A stretch of DNA of 13,719 nt from a bacterium (GCA_021802115.1 JAKABA010000088.1:1-13719), one strand, 5' to 3'. Shown: positions 1 to 6,695, numbered from the stretch's first letter. The notes: a model not told the origin generated them from the sequence alone. Numbers and translations are program-made.

Positions 1-38
1 CGGAGCGTGGCGGCGACAGCCCTACAGGCCGCGACTAG

Positions 39-707
39 TCAGCAGCAGGGAATCGACGAGGCGCCGACGGTTCGCGCCAGTGCGCCGAGTGTGTGCGCCT
101 GGGCGAGGAGCTGAGGCATGGTGCTCACGGGGACACTGCCACGGTAGCGCACCTGTCCAGAGGTGCCGACCAGGATGTATGAGTCCGGGGTCCCGGTGGG
201 GTCGTACGTCTCGCTCAGAGCCTTGGAAGCGACTCCCCAGACCCAGTCAGGGTGGCTGAGCGCTCCGGGGGCGGCCGCGTCGGCGAACCGCCGGAGCGCC
301 ACCGCCCCGCTCTCACCCTGGGGAAAGTCCCCGTACAGCCCGAGCGTTATCACCACCAGCCCATCACCGGTCAGCTGCTCAATGTGCTGCTGGACCGCGG
401 GGATGCTGGCGGCACAGCTGGCACAGCCCGCGGCCACAAACCAGACCATTGCGGGCTGGTCTCCCCTGATCTGGCCCACCGTCACTCGGTTGCCCGCAAC
501 GGTGGTGAAGGCACCGTTGACGGACGCCGCCTCGTGCGGAGCGCGCTGAGCCGTTCGCGCCACCGGCGCGTCGGGAGAATTACGGCTCGCGCCCAGATGC
601 AGCCCCAGGACCGCCAGCGTCACCAGTGCGACCGCGAAGAGGACGATGCGGCGGAGGCCTAGTCGTCGGGAAGCACCGGAATCCGGGGGAAGCACAGGTG
701 CGCTCAT
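39..707 (-). CDS. Membrane-anchored thioredoxin-fold protein (TlpA/redoxin-like), CASC active site
   Basis: A 222-residue protein likely to act as a thiol-disulfide oxidoreductase on the outer face of the membrane. One hydrophobic segment at about residues 20-39 follows an Arg-rich stretch, so it is probably a signal anchor with the rest outside. The thioredoxin fold starts near residue 65; the CxxC site is Cys95-Ala-Ser-Cys98 in the context VWFVAAGCASC, and GTPDSY (Pro174) fits the cis-proline loop. The protein ends in two cysteines (221-222), unusual for the family and suggestive of a second thiol or metal site. The ATG overlaps the stop of the upstream paralogue by four bases (ATGA), so the two are surely co-translated. 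Sequence and spacing parallel the neighbour at 704-1351. The fold call is firm; substrate and direction of electron flow are unknown. Confidence 0.85.
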   Translation of the reverse strand: MSAPVLPPDSGASRRLGLRRIVLFAVALVTLAVLGLHLGASRNSPDAPVARTAQRAPHEAASVNGAFTTVAGNRVTVGQIRGDQPAMVWFVAAGCASCAASIPAVQQHIEQLTGDGLVVITLGLYGDFPQGESGAVALRRFADAAAPGALSHPDWVWGVASKALSETYDPTGTPDSYILVGTSGQVRYRGSVPVSTMPQLLAQAHTLGALARTVGASSIPCC

Positions 708-1351
708 GCCACGCTCTTGGCAGCCTGGAGCAGCTGGGACATGGTGGAGGCCGGAGAGCTATTGACGTAGACGACCCGGCCGCTGGAGTTGAGCAGGTAG
801 TAGATGTCGAGCTCGGCCCCAGGGTTGTATTCCTGGGTCAGCTGCTTCGAGGCGGTGCCAAACGTCCAGTCTCCAGCGTTCGCAGCCTTACCCGCCAGGG
901 CGCTCGCGAAGGCCTGGATCGAGGGTCCCGCCTGGCCCAGATCGCGGTAATTTTCGACCTCCACCACTCGGACTCCATCCGCTCGCAAGTTCGGGAGGTC
1001 CTGGGCCATCGCCTGGGTACCCGCCTGGCAACTGCTGCACCAGGTGGTGACGAACCAGAGCAAGGTCGGCTTGCCCTGGAGTGCACTCACGGTGGTGACG
1101 GCGCCACTGGCGGTGGTCAAACGCCCGTTGGGGGCCGGTTGCCCCACAGCGGCCACCGGAACGGCGGGGGCCGGCACGGCCTTGGAGGCGGCCGCGAAGT
1201 GGAGTCCCAGCAGGGCTCCCAACACCGCGACAGCTGCGACCGACGCCCCGATCCAGCCCCAGCGCACCCGGCTCCGATGGGCGGCCTCAGCCCTGATCTG
1301 CTGGCGCTCCCGCCTGGTCATGCGCTGCGGAGTGGTGCGGCGCTTGCTCAC
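704..1351 (-). CDS. Membrane-anchored thioredoxin-fold protein, CSSC active site, cis-proline replaced
   Basis: A 215-residue protein with a very basic N-terminus (residues 1-30), a membrane segment at about 31-53, an Ala/Pro/Val linker and an extracytoplasmic thioredoxin fold. The CxxC site is Cys105-Ser-Ser-Cys108 within LLWFVTTWCSSC. It aligns with the downstream gene at 39-707 through the C-terminus, both ending with a STMxQLL motif, so the pair looks like a tandem duplication. Where the partner has Gly-Thr-Pro-Asp-Ser-Tyr this protein has Ala-Glu-Leu-Asp-Ile-Tyr, so the cis-proline position is Leu181. Loss of that residue usually alters substrate release or redox behaviour (family knowledge). 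The GTG start overlaps the preceding stop as GTGA, with a GGGGAGGG ribosome site a few bases upstream. Function within the thioredoxin superfamily is inferred. Confidence 0.83.
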   Translation of the reverse strand: MSKRRTTPQRMTRRERQQIRAEAAHRSRVRWGWIGASVAAVAVLGALLGLHFAAASKAVPAPAVPVAAVGQPAPNGRLTTASGAVTTVSALQGKPTLLWFVTTWCSSCQAGTQAMAQDLPNLRADGVRVVEVENYRDLGQAGPSIQAFASALAGKAANAGDWTFGTASKQLTQEYNPGAELDIYYLLNSSGRVVYVNSSPASTMSQLLQAAKSVA

Positions 1352-1995
1352 ACCAGACCCTCCCCACTCTCACGGTGGCCAGCCGCAGTGGCGCCCCCTG
1401 GGCCGGCGTGGAGGGCGGGGGCGGGAACCGGATCGCATCGCTCGCACCCCGCCTCCTGAAGGCAGGTGGATTGCGCCAGGCGGTGCAAGCTCCAACCGCA
1501 GACCGCGACGATCAGGAGCAGGCTGGCGAGCAGCAGCGGGTTTTGCTCGGTGGCGAAGAAGTGCTGGACCGAGCCGGTGGTGGAATAAAGGCTGGCGCCG
1601 GAGAGCCCAACGAAGGCCAGCAGGGTCGGCACGATGGGGGTGCAGCAGAGGAAGCTCGGCAGCAGGCTAATGACGGCGGCCAAGCCCCCACCTCGAACCG
1701 GCCGGCCGGCGCTGACAGCCCTCATGGCATGAATCTGAATCATCAGCAGGAACCCGAAGCCGAAGCCCAGGAGCACACTCCAGAGCGCGAGCACGGGGTT
1801 GAGGTAGCTGAGGTTGGCGAGGCCGAATCGCTGGGTGTAGGAGAAGGGAAGCAGGAGACTGTAGAGCGCACTCACGCCGACCCCGATCACGACCAGTGCG
1901 AGGATCCGCGACCTCGAGGAGACGACCTGGCCCGCCGCCTGGACCAGGCGGTTGGCCCCGACAGCCGACTCCCGGAAGCCGATCACCCGCCCCAT
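1348..1995 (-). CDS. Four-helix membrane protein with CCTP motif and Cys-rich tail
   Basis: A 215-residue integral membrane protein with hydrophobic segments at about 31-50, 68-88, 105-132 and 153-170. The third contains Cys117-Cys118-Thr-Pro, a vicinal cysteine pair followed by proline, as seen in membrane carriers of thiols or soft metals such as MerT. A cysteine-rich patch follows the last helix (Cys178, Cys184, Cys187, in TCLQEAGCERC). I do not recognise the family. Sitting directly before two thioredoxin-fold genes, it could pass electrons or metal across the membrane, by analogy with CcdA/DsbD, though it lacks their clear signature. I chose ATG at 1995 because GGGAG lies six bases upstream; it overlaps the upstream stop by 13 bases. 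GTG at 1986, overlapping as GTGA, is an alternative start, and an open frame continues to 2055. Confidence 0.75.
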   Translation of the reverse strand: MGRVIGFRESAVGANRLVQAAGQVVSSRSRILALVVIGVGVSALYSLLLPFSYTQRFGLANLSYLNPVLALWSVLLGFGFGFLLMIQIHAMRAVSAGRPVRGGGLAAVISLLPSFLCCTPIVPTLLAFVGLSGASLYSTTGSVQHFFATEQNPLLLASLLLIVAVCGWSLHRLAQSTCLQEAGCERCDPVPAPALHAGPGGATAAGHRESGEGLV

Positions 1996-2294
1996 CCCTG
2001 GCTCCCGGGGGGGCAACAATCTCCAGCCCCCGCCGCCCGAGCGCGCCGCCGCCACAGCAAAAGCCCGGCAGTGGCCGCCGCCAGAGCGGCCAGGCCCCCC
2101 GCAACCCCGAGGACCTCCGCACCCGCGGCGGCCGCGACGGCGACGATGAAGGGGCCTCCGCAGCAGATGAGCGGGACGGCCAGGATCAGATAGGGCGCGA
2201 AGGAGCCCCGCCGTTCTCGCTCGAGCGGTGGCGTGCCCAGGTGTCCTCGGTTCCCAGCGATCGCATTCGAGTTGACCCGGTGGGAAGCAGCCAT
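1983..2294 (-). CDS. Small membrane protein with two vicinal cysteine pairs (MerT-like layout)
   Basis: A 103-residue protein with about 32 polar residues, then two hydrophobic segments (about 34-56 and 60-81), a WRRRAR stop-transfer signal and a short tail. Cys44-Cys45 in LICCGGPFIV lies inside the first helix and Cys93-Cys94 in GDCCPP lies just after the second. A Cys-Cys pair near Gly-Pro in helix one plus a second pair near the membrane surface is the arrangement of mercuric transporters such as MerT, but I see no clear homology and no merA or merR nearby. It is the first gene of the four-gene thiol cluster, 124 bases after the M56 peptidase gene. The start is uncertain: ATG 2294 has only a weak AGGG upstream, and the frame stays open to a GTG at 2387. 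Confidence 0.62.
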   Translation of the reverse strand: MAASHRVNSNAIAGNRGHLGTPPLERERRGSFAPYLILAVPLICCGGPFIVAVAAAAGAEVLGVAGGLAALAAATAGLLLWRRRARAAGAGDCCPPGSQGWGG

Positions 2295-2394
2295 GACCCT
2301 AGAAGGCTGGGGCTCGTGACGGCGCAACGCGTCATCAGAGAACTTGTCGAGAGCGGCTTGGCCAGGGTCATGACGCGGCACGACCACATGCTAC

Positions 2395-2406
2395 TACACA
2401 TTCGTA
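2395..2406. promoter_or_regulatory. Possible BlaI-type operator dyad
   Basis: TACACATTCGTA is an imperfect dyad, with 8 of 12 positions symmetric (TACnnATnnGTA). BlaI/MecI repressors are known to bind TACA/TGTA-type dyads. It lies in the 124-base gap between the M56 peptidase gene and the cysteine-pair gene. On the minus strand a weak -35-like CTGACC and a -10-like TGTAGT, 18 bases apart, flank it. This would allow the repressor to control the downstream thiol gene set. It rests on pattern only, and no matching dyad was found before the repressor gene itself. Confidence 0.3.
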
Positions 2407-2418
2407 TATCGCGCACGG

Positions 2419-3420
2419 TCAGGCGGTGTTCCAGCGCCTCGGGCTCAACCGCTCAGTCAAGATGGGCCAGTACCCAAACACGCTGACGGACCCCAGGCAC
2501 ATCAAGAGTCCAGCCAGCGTCGGCCTTCCCCCGCCGAACACGCACAGCGACCACGCCAACAGCGACGCGAGCCCGGCCACCAGGGCGCCTACCGCTAAGG
2601 TCATGGCCGCGTGCCGACTCGGCCCGGAGGTCAGCCGCCGGACCCGGTAGCGCAGGTGCTCGGCGTCGTACAGTCCGGCGGTACCGTGGATGGCGGTCGG
2701 CGCCTCAGCGATGGCCAGCAGTGCCCCGAGAAGGGCGTCCCGGCGCACGAAGCGGACCGCCTGCTGGTCCGCCACCGCCTCCAGCTCTCTCCGCAGCGCC
2801 GCTGACAGCGCTCGCACCGGCCAGGCTCGGCCGTAGGCGCCTTCGATGACGGCGGCCAGCACCACCAGACGGGGATGGCCCAATCGCGCGTGGGCAGCCT
2901 CGTGCTCCAGGACCGCCACCCTTTCCTGAGCCCCGAGACTGGCCAGGACCCCCTGACTCACCATCGCCCGCGGAGACCGGAAGCCGGCCGCAAAGGCAAG
3001 CTTCAAGTCCGTGGGCAGAACCGTCACCATGGCGCCGGACTCGGTGGCGATTTCTTCCCCTCCCCCTTCCGGCAGGCCGCCCAGCTCGCTCAGCCTGCGG
3101 CACACGAACTTCGCGTGGACGACCAGCGGGGATGCCACCAGGACCGCCAGAGCGCCCCCGGCCACCTGCCAGTCCCGGGGCGTCATCCCCAGCCAACAGG
3201 CGCCACTCGGGCTGCGAGGTGCCCCCCCGATGACGGCAGACACCCCAACCACCAGGCACGCTGCGAACGCGGCCGGGAGGACGGCCCAGGCCAAGAGCCC
3301 CAACAGGTCCGCGGCCGCCAGAACCCCCGGCGAAGCCGCCTCCAGCAGGCGCGACCTCGAGATGGCGGGCAGGACGCTGAACACCACCACGGCCGCTCCC
3401 GACACCACGAGCAGGTTCAT
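2419..3420 (-). CDS. M56 family (BlaR1/MecR1-like) membrane metallopeptidase
   Basis: A 333-residue membrane zinc protease, predicted to cleave the BlaI-type repressor encoded just upstream when a signal is sensed. Hydrophobic segments lie at about 1-20, 35-62, 84-102, 270-292 and 303-318. The zinc site is HEAAH at 173-177 inside LEHEAAHARLGH, with a third ligand probably Glu214 in RRELEAVADQQAV, matching the HExxH...ExxAD layout of M48/M56 peptidases. Unlike staphylococcal BlaR1 (about 585-600 residues) it has no penicillin-binding sensor domain, so the signal is probably not a beta-lactam sensed directly. The ATG overlaps the repressor stop as ATGA, which indicates coupled translation. The family call is firm; the cleaved substrate is inferred from gene pairing. 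Confidence 0.88.
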   Translation of the reverse strand: MNLLVVSGAAVVVFSVLPAISRSRLLEAASPGVLAAADLLGLLAWAVLPAAFAACLVVGVSAVIGGAPRSPSGACWLGMTPRDWQVAGGALAVLVASPLVVHAKFVCRRLSELGGLPEGGGEEIATESGAMVTVLPTDLKLAFAAGFRSPRAMVSQGVLASLGAQERVAVLEHEAAHARLGHPRLVVLAAVIEGAYGRAWPVRALSAALRRELEAVADQQAVRFVRRDALLGALLAIAEAPTAIHGTAGLYDAEHLRYRVRRLTSGPSRHAAMTLAVGALVAGLASLLAWSLCVFGGGRPTLAGLLMCLGSVSVFGYWPILTERLSPRRWNTA

Positions 3421-3797
3421 TCCAACTTCACCTGTTCGAGCGCCGCGCGCAACTCTCCCAGGAGCGTCGGGTCCTCAATGCCCTCCACGAAATGGGTAAG
3501 CACAGCGGCACGATCGCCGGCCGATGCGACCAATTGCGCTATCGCTCTGGCCGCCAGCTCCTCCGGCGTGCCCGCGGCACGATAGCGGTAGATCCCGTCC
3601 ACCACCTCGCGTTCCACCAAGCCCTTGGTCATAAGGCGCGAGAGTATGGTCATGACCGTGGTGTAGGCGCGCTCCGGCGGTGGCAGGAGCCCCGCCAACT
3701 CACGGCCCGAAATAGGACGGGGCGCCCGCCACAGCTGTTCGAGGATCTCCCTTTCCAACTGGCCCACCCGCTGGCCAGCGATCAACTTTCTGGCCAC
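3417..3797 (-). CDS. BlaI/MecI family winged-helix transcriptional repressor
   Basis: A 126-residue repressor. An N-terminal winged-helix domain contains GQLEREILEQLWR (12-24) and the family's recognition-helix signature AYTTVMTILSRLMTKGL (44-60), followed by a C-terminal dimerisation helix region (about 75-126). Family members dimerise on TACA/TGTA dyads and are inactivated by cleavage by an M56 protease, which is the next gene. The frame is open to 3920, but GTG at 3797 is chosen because a perfect AAGGAGG lies about five bases upstream and the length then matches the family (about 120-130 residues). It heads a leftward gene set; likely targets are its own operon and the thiol genes at 39-2294. 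The family call is firm, the regulon is inference. Confidence 0.92.
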   Translation of the reverse strand: MARKLIAGQRVGQLEREILEQLWRAPRPISGRELAGLLPPPERAYTTVMTILSRLMTKGLVEREVVDGIYRYRAAGTPEELAARAIAQLVASAGDRAAVLTHFVEGIEDPTLLGELRAALEQVKLE

Positions 3798-3961
3798 GAC
3801 GCCCTCCTTGCCGCGTGGTCGACCGTGATCGCCGGAGGCAAGTAACGGTGCCCCCGGACCCGGATTGCGTCGGGCCAGCCGCGGTCGGTGGCGGCGGCGA
3901 ATCCAGGCGGGGACTGCCATGCCACCTTCAACGCCGTGGTCGCCCCCGACCCCTGGTCTTC

Positions 3962-3991
3962 ACCAAAGAGGCCCCGGGGAGCCCCGGGGCC
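3962..3991 (-). terminator. Probable intrinsic terminator (strong GC hairpin plus T-rich tail)
   Basis: Positions 3970-3991 form a perfect inverted repeat of ten bases on each side of a two-base AG centre (GGCCCCGGGG / CCCCGGGGCC). Read on the minus strand, the hairpin is followed by CTCTTTGG. It could end leftward transcription before the repressor gene, although the nearest upstream stop (4545) is more than 500 bases away. A second hairpin, GGCCAG-GCC-CTGGCC, sits at 4000-4014. Confidence 0.45.
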
Positions 3992-4284
3992 CCCCGGCCG
4001 GCCAGGCCCTGGCCCGCTCGGATCTTCTGGATGGGAATGGTCATCACGGCTCCGCCCTGATGGGGAGGCTCTCCTGCACCCCTAAGTTCTCCAACGCCTG
4101 GGTCCGCGGTACGCCGCACGGTCACCACGGACGACTACTTCGGTCGCCCTCCAGGTCGGGCCATCCGGTCCGGCGGGGTGAACTCTGACGGCCGCCAAAG
4201 ACTGAGGTGGAAGGCGCCCCACCGCCCAATCACCAGATGAGATCGACTGGCTTGGGCAGCTTCGCGGGCTGGTTGTGCCCAGCG

Positions 4285-4483
4285 GCACCAGAACCCGAGC
4301 CAGCGGGAGGCGGACCGGGCCGCCCAGCACTTCGCCGTCGGCCGGCCACGACGGCGCCCACGGCTCCGCCACCGAGCTGGTTTGAAGCCGGGCCCAGCCT
4401 ACGGCCTCGCAGCGGGTGGACGCGACGCCTCCACTTGCCAGACTCAACACTTTCCATAACCATAGCCGCACCAGAACCCGAGC
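4285..4483. repeat. 16-base direct repeat pair (4285-4300 and 4468-4483)
   Basis: GCACCAGAACCCGAGC occurs twice, identically, 183 bases apart in non-coding sequence. An exact 16-base match over so short a distance is unlikely by chance, but no longer similarity flanks it. It may be a decayed repeat or a duplicated binding site; no function is evident. Confidence 0.5.
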
Positions 4484-4544
4484 GGTATGCAGCCCGCCGT
4501 CGTGCCGGGTGGTACAGCACGACACTCACCGCACTTCCGGCGGA

Positions 4545-5780
4545 TCAACCCGGCCGGGGTGACCTGAGACGCTGGCCAGGGTTTGACGGGGACTCCCCGA
4601 CCGCCCAGGAGGTGACGCGGCTAGTGGCCAGCAGGCGGGTCAGGGCCCAACCGAAACAGACTGCCCCCACCACCAGCACCGCAAATGGAAGAACCGACCA
4701 CGGCAGCGGCTCCTGAAGGGACAGCGGCCACGGCGCCAGCTCCAGAAGCGGCCCGGCGAAGAGCAGGAAGGCGGGGTGGATTATGTAGATTCCCAGGGAA
4801 TGTCGGCTCAAGCTGCCGGTCAGGCGGTGCCCCCGTCCCCCGCTGGGCCCGATGAACCGATGCGCCAAGGTCCAGGACCCGTAGAAGACCAGGACGGTGA
4901 GCAGCAGCAACGAGGGCCTCAGGAATCCCCCGGTCCCGTGCACCCAGGGGCCCCAGTTGACGGCGATTCGGCCCGGGAGGCCGGCGAACAGCAGGGCCAC
5001 TGCCGCCGCCACGCCCGGCACCAGCAGCCAGCGCCAGCGCCCACCCCGGCCGAGCCAATCGGGGTGGAGCCCAAGGAGCACTCCTACCGCGAAGTACCCC
5101 ACCCAGAAGGGGGCCTCTTCGAAGCCGTAGTCGAGCAGCACCACCTGGCCCACCCCCCCGTGGATGGGCAGCATCACCCGCAACATCTGCACCCCCACCT
5201 GGACCGCGACCGCGACCGCCGCCGCCCACCCGCAACCCCTGGTCGTCCTGGGCCACATCAGGAAGAGAAGGTAGAGCTGCGGGATCAGGAGCAGGAAGTA
5301 GAGGTGCCCGGCCCCCCCTGCCCACCAGCCCCAGGTTTGGGAAGGCCAAGGCGACATCCCCTGAAACGCGACCGTCAGCGCGAAGTAGATCATCGCCCAG
5401 GGAAGCCAGGGCACCAGGGTTCGTCGCAACCGCCTGGACCAGAACCCGCTGCGCCCGGCAGCGGGCGACCGCGTGTAGGCAAGCATCATTCCGCTCAGAA
5501 TCACGAACAGCGGGACCGACACCCTGGAGGCGAGGCTGAGCGCCTCGTAGGTTGAGGCAGCGAGCCGGGTCGCGTGGGAGGGCCAGGGAGCGCAATGGAT
5601 GACCACCACCAGAACCGCGGCCAGCGCACGTACCAAGTCAGCCTGAGGCAGATGGCGTCGGCCGGTCGCCGTCGGCGCCGCTGGTCTCTCGGCGCCCCCG
5701 TCGCCCGGGATGCGCTCTGCCGGCTCCGTTCGCACCGGGGACCGGCGCGTGGTCGCCGCGTCTCTTATGGCACTGCTCAT
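4545..5780 (-). CDS. Acyltransferase 3 (OafA/YrhL-like) integral membrane protein
   Basis: A 411-residue polytopic membrane protein with about ten hydrophobic segments after a 43-residue polar N-terminus. Arg51 and His62 in the first helix form the R-x10-H motif of the acyltransferase-3 family, and VPLFVILSGMMLAYTR matches the conserved second-helix block. Family members move acetyl or other acyl groups onto extracytoplasmic sugars such as cell-wall or exopolysaccharide residues, or onto secondary metabolites; the acceptor here is unknown. Pro/Trp-rich loops (PWPSQTWGWW) lie near residues 125-140. The ATG at 5780 has GGGAGG about seven bases upstream. It stands alone, with no sugar-transferase neighbours in the window. 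The family call is strong, the substrate open. Confidence 0.87.
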   Translation of the reverse strand: MSSAIRDAATTRRSPVRTEPAERIPGDGGAERPAAPTATGRRHLPQADLVRALAAVLVVVIHCAPWPSHATRLAASTYEALSLASRVSVPLFVILSGMMLAYTRSPAAGRSGFWSRRLRRTLVPWLPWAMIYFALTVAFQGMSPWPSQTWGWWAGGAGHLYFLLLIPQLYLLFLMWPRTTRGCGWAAAVAVAVQVGVQMLRVMLPIHGGVGQVVLLDYGFEEAPFWVGYFAVGVLLGLHPDWLGRGGRWRWLLVPGVAAAVALLFAGLPGRIAVNWGPWVHGTGGFLRPSLLLLTVLVFYGSWTLAHRFIGPSGGRGHRLTGSLSRHSLGIYIIHPAFLLFAGPLLELAPWPLSLQEPLPWSVLPFAVLVVGAVCFGWALTRLLATSRVTSWAVGESPSNPGQRLRSPRPG

Positions 5781-6062
5781 CGTGCCCTCCCAACTGACAG
5801 ACCGTCACCGGGTCACGCTCGCGACCAGACGGCGAGCTGATCGCCACTTCAGACCCACGTCGCAGGGGTCGCCCCCAGCCAGATGGAATCCAGCCCACCG
5901 CACCGAAGCGCGGTCGAGGAGCGCACACTCTGCCGTCGAGATCGCGGCCACCAACAGATGCCGGAGCCGCCCCGCCCCTGTGCCATCCAACCTCGAGCGG
6001 CAAGGGCTGGTAGAAAGCGGCAGGGCCGGGGCGTCCCCCGGCCCTGGGTCACACGACCTCGC
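5781..6062. other. Gap between the hydrophobic-protein operon and the acyltransferase gene
   Basis: About 280 bases. The right end holds the terminator hairpin at 6021-6046 and the left end the ribosome site of the acyltransferase. No protein-like frame and no convincing promoter hexamers were found in between. Confidence 0.5.
6011..6046 (-). terminator. Intrinsic terminator of the YggT-like/hydrophobic protein operon
   Basis: A perfect 11-base stem, CAGGGCCGGGG (6021-6031) and CCCCGGCCCTG (6036-6046), closes a CGTC loop. On the minus strand it is followed by CCGCTTTCTA, a short T-rich run. It begins 16 bases past the stop of the small hydrophobic gene, the expected place for rho-independent termination of leftward transcripts. 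Confidence 0.75.
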
Positions 6063-6218
6063 TCACCAGTAGTACCAGCGGCCGCGTCCTGGTCGGAACA
6101 GGAAGCCCACGAGCCATAGCACCAGGGCGATGATGGCGATGATCCAGAGCAGGTGGATCGCCGCCCCCAATCCGAACAGGATCGCGACCAGCAGCAGGAA
6201 TAGAAGCAGTGCTACCAA
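6063..6218 (-). CDS. Small hydrophobic membrane protein (lmo0937-like)
   Basis: A 51-residue, almost wholly hydrophobic protein: LVALLLFLLLVAILFGLG, then IHLLWIIAIIALVLWLVGFLF, ending in RPGRGRWYYW. Two membrane helices joined by a short Gly/Ala/His turn and an aromatic, basic tail match the small 'hydrophobic protein' genes common in actinobacteria and relatives, often listed as lmo0937-type. Their function is unknown; links to envelope stress have been proposed. The only usable start is TTG at 6218, preceded by GGGGGTG about five bases away. It lies 31 bases after the YggT-like gene and just before a strong terminator, so the two form one operon. The reading frame and hydrophobicity are clear; the start codon is less certain. 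Confidence 0.75.
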   Translation of the reverse strand: MVALLLFLLLVAILFGLGAAIHLLWIIAIIALVLWLVGFLFRPGRGRWYYW

Positions 6219-6249
6219 GTGAACACCCCCAAATTGGTGACTTCCTCCA

Positions 6250-6666
6250 TCACGGCCGGGCCGGCGGCGCGACCCGCGGAGTAGCGACGATGCCGATCAG
6301 CGTCACCACGATCCAGGCCGCAATCGCATAGACGATGATGGCCACCACGTCGGGCCAGTAGGCGACGTGAGCGCCCGGGGTCACCGTGGTCGCCAGGATC
6401 CCCCGGAACGGGGCCGACAGGGCGTTCGCCAGGTTGCCGATGAACGCCACGAACCCGATGGCATTGGCTCCGATCAACTTGAAGATGAAGTCCAGGGCGA
6501 GGATCGCGTCCACCACCCCGGCCGCCAGCCACACCAGCTGACGCAGCTTGAAGCCCGTGGTCGCCACCGGCGTGCTGGCCGTGTAGGTGGACTGCTGCGT
6601 GGTGCCCGGGGCACGGGACACCGTCGTCACCGACTGCTCCTCCCGGGGAGCTTCAGGGTCGAGCAT
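6250..6666 (-). CDS. YggT-like membrane protein
   Basis: A 138-residue protein with a Ser/Thr/Gln-rich polar N-terminus (1-38), then helices at about 42-64, 68-82 and 105-127. The pattern LVWLAAGVVDAILALDFIFKL, then GANAIGFVAFI and APFRGIL, then VVAIIVYAIAAWIVVTLI follows the YggT-domain proteins found in Chloroflexi and actinobacteria. YggT proteins are membrane proteins of poorly defined role, linked to osmotic stress and cell-division-associated functions in some bacteria. ATG at 6666 is chosen because AGGAGGAG sits about five bases upstream; an in-frame upstream start at 6693 lacks this. An inverted repeat, CGGGAT-GG-ATCCCG, at 6696-6709 lies in the leader and might be an operator. The family assignment is by pattern memory only. 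Confidence 0.72.
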   Translation of the reverse strand: MLDPEAPREEQSVTTVSRAPGTTQQSTYTASTPVATTGFKLRQLVWLAAGVVDAILALDFIFKLIGANAIGFVAFIGNLANALSAPFRGILATTVTPGAHVAYWPDVVAIIVYAIAAWIVVTLIGIVATPRVAPPARP

Positions 6667-6695
6667 GTTGACTCCTCCTCTTCGAATCGGCACGG

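Larger units (their letters stand above)
3798..4544. other. 747-base stretch without a supported gene
   Basis: Short open frames exist on both strands but none resembles a protein family, has a convincing ribosome site or shows a hydrophobic or motif pattern. The stretch contains strong hairpins at 3970-4014 and a 16-base direct repeat, GCACCAGAACCCGAGC, at 4285-4300 and 4468-4483. The repeat spacing of 183 bases is divisible by three, so it could be a relic of repeated coding sequence. Its right part is the 3' flank of the acyltransferase gene, its left part the promoter region of the repressor operon. No clear -35/-10 pair was found for the repressor. Confidence 0.55.

Noticed and set aside
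39..2294. Complete mercury resistance operon
   Set aside because: The Cys-Cys membrane proteins resemble MerT in layout, but no MerR, MerP (GMTCxxC) or MerA is present, so only the analogy is kept.
2419..3797. Classical beta-lactamase induction system
   Set aside because: The M56 protein has no penicillin-binding sensor domain and no beta-lactamase or PBP gene is in the window.
3928..4128. 66-codon minus-strand frame (MTIPIQKIRAG...)
   Set aside because: It has a GTG/ATG with a weak GGCGGAG upstream, but its second half is dictated by the terminator-like hairpins and is Gly/Arg/Pro-rich.
4082..4525. 147-codon minus-strand frame after the acyltransferase gene
   Set aside because: No family pattern or start signal. 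The repeated ARVLV segment simply reflects the 16-base DNA repeat.
4776..5555. 259-codon plus-strand open frame
   Set aside because: Antisense to the acyltransferase gene; rich in Pro, Gln, Arg and Gly as typical of shadow frames.
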